Source of the DNA: JBBQQK01 sp038216025
GTDB lineage: Bacteria; Patescibacteriota; UBA1384; XYA2-FULL-43-10; 1-14-0-10-43-13
Length of the DNA stretch: 10,163 bases
Direction of reading: 5' to 3'
Assembly: GCA_038216025.1 (NCBI GenBank)
Contig: JBBQQK010000033.1
Span: 1 to 10,163, forward strand
In this document: positions 1 through 5,000 of the stretch, piece by piece
Layout: each line of letters begins with the position of its first letter
How positions within the stretch are numbered: the stretch's first letter is position 1
Made by a program: the position numbers and the translations under genes
The notes under the pieces: model-generated
What the model was told of the DNA's origin: nothing
Databases searched by the model: none
Seen by the model: only the letters and a program-made list of their open reading frames with translations

Positions 1-163
1 TCGATCAGAGTCTGGCATGTAAGCGAGCTAATTTGCACCCTTAATATTAAAAGAAAATTAACTAAAAACTAACAGCAAGATTACTCTTTCTTGGAACATA
101 ATCGCTGAATAGTTAATGGAACATTTAGCTGTATTGCAACATCTTAAAATAATTCTCAGGAAT

Positions 164-197
164 AAAAAAGAGCTCCATTTTACAGGAACTCTTTTTT
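164..197 (-). terminator. Intrinsic terminator of the YtxH-family gene
   Basis: Read on the minus strand, an A6-GAG stem arm pairs with CTC-T6. The stem continues for three more pairs beyond one mismatch, closes an 8-nt loop, and ends in a run of six T. It lies 10 bases past the stop codon at 208-210, where a rho-independent terminator would be expected. Confidence 0.75.
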
Positions 198-207
198 GAG
201 TGTTTCT

Positions 208-540
208 TTATTTGTCTTTATCTTCTTTGATGATATCAACAACCGCTTCGTAGCTTCGAGATAGCTTGTCTTTAATCTCAACTGCTTCTTCTGTAGTGAT
301 CTTTTTTTCTTTTTCGTAGGTTTCAACGATTTTTTTAACTAATTCTTGATATTTTTCTTTGCTGACTTTGCCTGCTTTTTCCAATTCTTCAGCAATTTTG
401 TCCTTCATTTCATGAAGATAATTACCAATTTCAGCTCTGGTTTCTTTGCCTGATTTGGGCGCGAAAAGAACTCCAGCTATAGCTCCTGCAAGCAATCCCG
501 CTGCTGCTCCGATTATTAACTTCTTGTTGTCTTTTTCCAT
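208..540 (-). CDS. YtxH-family small membrane protein
   Basis: This 110-residue protein has a short charged N-terminus, one glycine/alanine-rich membrane helix at about residues 8-26, and then the signature LFAPKSGKETR (residues 25-35). A long, highly charged, probably helical or coiled-coil tail follows to the end, rich in Lys and Glu. This is the layout of the YtxH family (Bacillus YtxH/GsiB-type general stress proteins), whose biochemical role is unknown. The tail is probably cytoplasmic. The ATG at 540 is supported by a good Shine-Dalgarno sequence (AGGAAGG, 547-553) six bases upstream. The gene has its own extended -10 promoter and its own terminator, so it is probably monocistronic. The family assignment is secure; a stress role is inferred from homologues only. 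Confidence 0.9.
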   Translation of the reverse strand: MEKDNKKLIIGAAAGLLAGAIAGVLFAPKSGKETRAEIGNYLHEMKDKIAEELEKAGKVSKEKYQELVKKIVETYEKEKKITTEEAVEIKDKLSRSYEAVVDIIKEDKDK

Positions 541-546
541 TGTGTG

Positions 547-580
547 CCTTCCTGATTAATTAACAATATTAATTATATCA
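547..580 (-). promoter_or_regulatory. Extended -10 promoter and RBS for the YtxH-family gene
   Basis: On the minus strand the sequence TGATATAAT (580 to 572) matches an extended -10 element (TGnTATAAT) perfectly. No convincing -35 box is present, which is tolerated with an extended -10. The predicted transcript starts near 565 and gives a leader of about 25 nt containing AGGAAGG (553 to 547), six bases before the ATG. Confidence 0.6.
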
Positions 581-585
581 CATTT

Positions 586-621
586 AAAAAGAGGGAAAGC
601 ATATATTTTGCTGTTTTCCTC
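586..621 (-). terminator. Intrinsic terminator of the DUF5665-like gene
   Basis: On the minus strand, GAGG-A-AA...AGCA pairs with TGCT...TTCCCTC around an A/T-rich loop and is followed at once by five T. It lies about 22 bases past the stop codon at 643-645. It separates this gene from the YtxH-family gene, whose -10 element begins only six bases beyond the T run. Confidence 0.6.
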
Positions 622-642
622 AATTGGAGTACGATCTTTGGG

Positions 643-888
643 TTATTTTCCCTGCCTGATGATATCCAAGATATTAGCAGCGTATCTTCCGATATATGCC
701 CAGCCTTCAATTTTGATTAAAATAAAAATAGAGAAAGCGGTTAAGATGGCAGTGCCAAGCACTACTCCAAAGCCATAAGCTATTCCTCGCAAAACAGTCC
801 ACCAGAAGCTGGCAATCTTCTTATTTGTTATATTGAGAGCTTTGATCTCTTTGGTTAGAACTTCTATTTGTTTATCGTAAATGTCCAT
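643..888 (-). CDS. DUF5665-like small membrane protein
   Basis: An 81-residue protein counted from the ATG at 888. Residues 1-27 form a charged helix (a Lys/Glu amphipathic segment). A WW pair at 29-30 and TVLRG follow, and then a long hydrophobic segment (about 33-60) with GxxxG spacing (G35/G39, G41/G45). A short polar tail ends in RQGK. The order of helix, Trp pair, 'LRG..xG.G..LG' and membrane segment resembles the DUF5665 family of small bacterial membrane proteins of unknown function; I assign this from memory of the family pattern. A TTG at 903 could add five residues, but a TATAAT element at 900-895 overlaps that extension, so the ATG is preferred. The gene is divergent from the HTH-Hsp20 gene. 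Confidence 0.75.
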   Translation of the reverse strand: MDIYDKQIEVLTKEIKALNITNKKIASFWWTVLRGIAYGFGVVLGTAILTAFSIFILIKIEGWAYIGRYAANILDIIRQGK

Positions 889-923
889 ATAAACATTATA
901 CAACTAACTGATACATATTTTAA
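888..923 (-). promoter_or_regulatory. Promoter of the DUF5665-like gene, possibly leaderless
   Basis: On the minus strand TATAAT (900 to 895) is preceded, after a 17-bp spacer, by TTAAAA (923 to 918), which matches four of six -35 positions. Only six bases separate the -10 box from the ATG at 888, so transcription should start at or next to the A of the start codon. No Shine-Dalgarno sequence is possible in such a transcript. Confidence 0.45.
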
Positions 924-949
924 ATAGCCTAAATTTCATAAATATCTGC

Positions 950-978
950 TTGACAAAATGTAAAGTATACTTTACATT
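950..978 (+). promoter_or_regulatory. Promoter with palindromic operator for the HTH-Hsp20 gene
   Basis: A perfect -35 box TTGACA (950-955) is followed after 17 bp by TACATT (973-978, four of six matches). A perfect inverted repeat of 22 bp (957-978), with core TGTAAAGTATACTTTACA, fills nearly all of the spacer and the whole -10 box. This is ideal placement for a dimeric repressor that blocks RNA polymerase. The downstream gene encodes an Xre-type DNA-binding domain, so autorepression is the simplest reading. The predicted start is near 985, with a leader of about 36 nt that lacks a Shine-Dalgarno sequence. Confidence 0.75.
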
Positions 979-1020
979 GTAAGTAGAATTCTTTGAAATA
1001 ATCATCCAGAAATATAAAAT

Positions 1021-1791
1021 ATGGATCCAAATAACGAAAAAACTGCAAATAGAATAAAAGATTTTCGAAAAAATAATAATTTATCGCAAGGTGAGCTTGC
1101 GGAGGCTCTTGGTATTTCTCGACAATCAGTTATCGCTTTAGAACAAGGCAGGTCCTTGCCGTCATTTGCGCTAGTAATAACTATTTGTGAATTTTTCAAT
1201 TCGACTTTTGAGGACATCTTCAGTATTCACAAAGAAATTGAAGAAGAAATACGTAAAGTTGAAGACAGCATCAATCAAGAATTGGAAGACGATATTAATT
1301 TAAATCGCGAAACGGATGCGGATCCCACTTTGCTAACGCTTCGCGGGACAAGGAGCGCTATGTCTAACGAAATGGAACCTTGGAAGCCCTTTCGGGAAGT
1401 GGTATCCCTAAGGGACGCAATGGATCGTTTGTTTGAGGATAGTATTATCACGCCTAAGGGTGTAGTGATGCCAAAGATCGACATAAAAGACCAAAAAGAT
1501 GCGATCGTGGTTAACGCAGAGTTGCCTGGTATGAATGCCGAAGATGTGGATATTGAAATATCCGATGGAGTAATGACCATTTCCGGCGAGAGGAAAACAG
1601 AAAAAGAAGAACAGGATGCCGGCTACTACCACAAGGAGAGTCATACCGGTTTTTTCTCGAGAAGTTTCACTTTGCCCGCTGAAGTAAAAGAAGGGCAAGC
1701 ACAAGCTGAAATGAAAAATGGCATATTGGTGGTAACCGTGCCGAAGATTGAGCCGAAAAAGGCCACCAAGATTAAGATTTCAAACAAATAA
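1021..1791 (+). CDS. Xre-type HTH regulator fused to a small heat-shock protein (Hsp20)
   Basis: A 256-residue fusion. Residues about 8-67 are a complete Xre/Cro-CI helix-turn-helix of the compact YozG-like type: RIKDFRKNNNLSQGELAEAL, then GISRQSVIALEQGRSLPS, ending in FEDIF. Residues 68-92 are a strongly acidic, probably coiled helix, and 93-113 are a flexible linker. From Met114 to the end is a full Hsp20: a short N-arm, ELPGM (167-171), the alpha-crystallin domain, its hallmark A-x3-N-G-I-L (229-236), and the C-terminal I-x-I motif (I251/I253) used for oligomer assembly. sHSPs bind unfolding proteins without ATP. The start at 1021 has no Shine-Dalgarno sequence, whereas Met114 (1360) has AAGGAG four bases before it, so a separate 143-residue Hsp20 may also be made. 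The gene sits behind a palindromic operator and ends at an intrinsic terminator. Both domain assignments are firm; regulation of its own promoter is inferred. Confidence 0.93.
   Translation: MDPNNEKTANRIKDFRKNNNLSQGELAEALGISRQSVIALEQGRSLPSFALVITICEFFNSTFEDIFSIHKEIEEEIRKVEDSINQELEDDINLNRETDADPTLLTLRGTRSAMSNEMEPWKPFREVVSLRDAMDRLFEDSIITPKGVVMPKIDIKDQKDAIVVNAELPGMNAEDVDIEISDGVMTISGERKTEKEEQDAGYYHKESHTGFFSRSFTLPAEVKEGQAQAEMKNGILVVTVPKIEPKKATKIKISNK
1350..1362 (+). promoter_or_regulatory. Internal ribosome binding site and start for stand-alone Hsp20
   Basis: AAGGAG (1350-1355), four bases, then an ATG (1360-1362) in frame with the fusion gene. The ATG encodes Met114, exactly where a normal Hsp20 begins (MSNEMEPWKPF). 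The coding sequence here only needs Thr-Arg-Ser-Ala, so such a strong site is unlikely to be demanded by the protein. It looks like the retained start signal of a once separate downstream gene. Confidence 0.55.
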
Positions 1792-1798
1792 GTGAATT

Positions 1799-1829
1799 AA
1801 AAAATAAGCTCAGCATGAGCTTATTTTTT
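1799..1829 (+). terminator. Intrinsic terminator of the HTH-Hsp20 gene
   Basis: AATAAGCTCA pairs perfectly with TGAGCTTATT around a GCA loop (1813-1815), extended by A/T pairs on both sides, with a T run (1824-1829). It begins eight bases past the stop codon. The A-rich left arm would also give a T run on the other strand, but no converging gene is present. Confidence 0.85.
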
Positions 1830-1855
1830 ACAACAAAAGTAATATTATTTTATCT

Positions 1856-2040
1856 TTTACCGATAATGTTTTGTTGCTATAATTAAATTGCGACATACAA
1901 ACAAAAATTATGATCATGAGCTTGAATCATATTTTTTGTATTACATGTGGCTTGAAACCACTTGGGCAATTAGTTGTGATGAAGACCTATGCCCCTAATT
2001 TATAAATTCTTGCTATTTAATACCAGCCTTTGGGAGGGAA
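1856..2040 (+). promoter_or_regulatory. Promoter, about 150-nt leader and RBS of the large propeller-protein gene
   Basis: TGCTATAAT (1875-1883) is a perfect extended -10 element; a weak -35 (TTTACC, 1856-1861) lies 16 bp before the TATAAT. Transcription should start near 1890, leaving about 150 nt untranslated. The leader holds a weak hairpin ending in six T (stem 1909-1914 with 1926-1931, extended by A5/T5 past a mismatch), a second hairpin (GTGG 1947-1950 with CCAC 1958-1961), and a 12-bp palindrome AATTTATAAATT (1997-2008). I recognise no riboswitch family. The Shine-Dalgarno sequence is GGGAGGG (2032-2038), unusually close (two bases) to the ATG at 2041. Confidence 0.5.
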
Positions 2041-5000
2041 ATGGATTTAGACCGGCAGATTATAGGTATTCAAAAATCTACCCGAACACTTTTTAGCTTC
2101 GTTAATCCACTGCACAATAAGCTGAGAATGAAATATCCTTGGTATTATTTTTGGCATACAAAAACGTATACCAGTATAATTCATTGGACAGTGTTGGTGC
2201 TATTTTTGCCGTGTTTAACTTTGCTGCTCGGGAATGTCTATTACCCACACAAAATATCTGCTGAATCGCAGACTTGCGGCTATGCTAAGTGGAATTGGGT
2301 TAGTCCTGCTCCAACTGGAAGCACGCTTCGGTCGGTTTATATATATGACGAGAACAATATATGGATAGCCGGAGACGCTATTATCTTGAAGTGGAACAGC
2401 CATAATTCAACCTGGGAAAATTCTTTTACTGAGAAAACCGCCCCAAGCTTCAATGGGATATCGGGAGTTGACAAAGAGAATATCTGGACAGTAGGCAGCA
2501 ACGGCCTTATATTGAAGTACAACGGTTATTCATGGTTCCAGCAAGAGAGCGGTACTACAGTAAATTTAAATAGCGTCTATGCTTTAGACAAGAACAATGT
2601 TTGGGCAGTTGGCGATAGTGGTACTGTATTGAAATATAATGGAAGTATTTGGCAAAATGACCTTGGCTACAATCAATCAACGCCCACTACAACCAATAAA
2701 TTAACGGGGATCCACGGTGACAATGAGAACAATGTTTGGGCAGTCGGTTCAAGCGGTACAGTTTTAAAATACTCCAATGGCCTATGGCTAGCCAAAAGTT
2801 CTGGAGTTAGTACTAATTTTACCAATGTGAATGTTTATAATCAGAATAGTATATGGATAGCGGGTGGCACTACGGTCCTTCACTCTAACGGAGAAGGGTT
2901 CAACTCGACAGGATCTTTCTTGGACGAAATACCGGGTGCAATAAATGCTGTTTATGCAATTTCTGAGCATGAAGTATATGCTGCGGGGCGGAATTTCGGC
3001 GTCAAAGGAATTATCTATAATTTTGATTTTAACAATAACTGGTATGACTTTCAACCATCTCAATTATTCTCCGACACCTTAGTGGGTATCTCTGGCAAAT
3101 CTTCAGGCACTATAGTGGCAGTAGGTTCAAGCGGTCAAATATACACTCGAAAATCCTTCTCCAAAGAAGCAGCCGGTGTTACAGATGATCTGAAATCGAC
3201 AACGGGACTGAACAGCGATATCTGGGTGGTTGGTAACAACGGTACTATTTTAACTAAGGGAGAAGGGGATACATGGCAAAGCGAAACTAGCGATGATACT
3301 TTAAAAAGCGATTTAAACTATGTCACAAACAATGGTACGGATATTTGGGCGGTTGGAGATGGAGGTACGATCCTCAAGAGGAACAACCAAGGATCTTGGG
3401 AGAAAAAAGCATCAGATTTGACAACTAATGACTTGCACTCCATCTATTCTATCGGAGACCAAGTCTGGGCCGTCGGAAACTCCGGCGCAATAATCTCGAC
3501 TTCAGACGGTGAAAACTGGCAGGTCAACAATAGTAATTCTAGTAAAAATCTTTACACGGTTTACTCTGATGGCGAGAAGGTTTGGGCTGCAGGAGCCGAA
3601 GAAACTATTCTGGAATATGGCGATTCGCTAGAGTGGAGCGAAGTGTTCAATGGCGGAAACGCTCAGTTTAGCTATCGCTTCTTTAAGGGTGGCGCATTTC
3701 TATATGGAGATCACGGAGAATGGGCCGAATATTCCGGAGGACAATGGTCTGTCGCTTTCACTTTCACTAGCACAACAAGGAGTTTCGCTTCTTATTCTTT
3801 TGATGGAGCATCAGTTGACTATTTTGTGACAGATGACGGAACTATCTCAAAGAACCTGCATGATTTTTATTCTTATAGCGGCGTTTTCAACTCTGTGTAT
3901 GCACAAGATCAATCCAATATTTGGTTCGTCGGCGATAATGGCACGATTATCTTTTACGATGGTGGGTACGCTTGGAATAATCAGTCCTCAGCTGTGGCAG
4001 TCAGGGCTAGTTATACATCCTTAGAATACATTGATAACAATCAAATATATGCTGCGGGCCAGCAGTATTTTCCCTCGAATCGAGCTACTGTTGTAAAATT
4101 TGACGGCGCTTCTTGGTCGCAAGTTTATACAAATGGTACGATTGGAACTAAGGTGAACGATATATCAGCGCTTACAGATAATGGTGTAACTAAATTATGG
4201 GGTGTTGGTCCTAACCGTAGATGGTATTTTGATGGGGAAAATTGGACTGAAACAATTATTGCCTCAACAACGTTAAACGCTGTAAGCGCAATCGCCGAAG
4301 ATAATATATGGGCAGTGGGTTCGAACGGGATAGTAATGAACAATTGGGTGAAACTTGATCATAGCCATTTCCCTTTCACAACCAAGTTGAATGGATTGGC
4401 ATATATCAACGATTCGTTGATATGGCTGGTTGGCGACGGAGGAAAAATCTATAAATACAATTCCTTAGAAGATTCTTATGAAGATTTTAGTGTTTCGGGA
4501 ATCGCTTCGAACCTGACAAGCATTGTTTCTATTGGTCAAGATAAAGCTTGGGCCGTTGGTGCTAACGGAACTATTTTAGAATTTGTTAATGGCATTTGGG
4601 TTAAGGTGGATCATGGCATCTCGGAGATAAATTCGATTCAACTAAATAAAATTGATGCTTTTAGCCAAGAAAAAATTTGGGCAGTAGGCAACAATGGCGT
4701 GGTTGTGCAGTTTGATGGTAGCAATTGGTCAAAAAAGGATTTGGGCTATTCGCAAACCCTAAATGCTATCGATGTTGTAGCTTCGAATAACGTCTGGGTG
4801 ATTGGTAATGGCGGCAAGATACTCAATTATCAAGTTCCGGAAAACTCCACAGCAACCAAATTAATAGCTGTATTGCCTGGGGAAAACTTTATTTCTGGCG
4901 ACGGAGTTACGGGCCAAATACAGAGACAAAAAGTAGGATTGCCCTTTAGTGTATCGATCCATGCAACTGACAATAATAATACTCTAGATCAAAATAGCGG

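Noticed and set aside
1..163. Possible 3' end of an upstream gene or a small RNA
   Set aside because: All three plus frames end by position 72 with too few codons to judge, there is no terminator on the plus strand, and no tRNA or other RNA fold is visible. Nothing in 1-163 can be supported.
889..1020. CIRCE element (HrcA operator) upstream of the Hsp20 gene
   Set aside because: No TTAGCACTC/GAGTGCTAA arms are present. The palindrome here is of a different type and fits an Xre regulator.
1002..1704. Minus-strand open frames opposite the HTH-Hsp20 gene
   Set aside because: They overlap a gene with two clearly recognised domains, have no Shine-Dalgarno sequence or family resemblance, and look like shadows.
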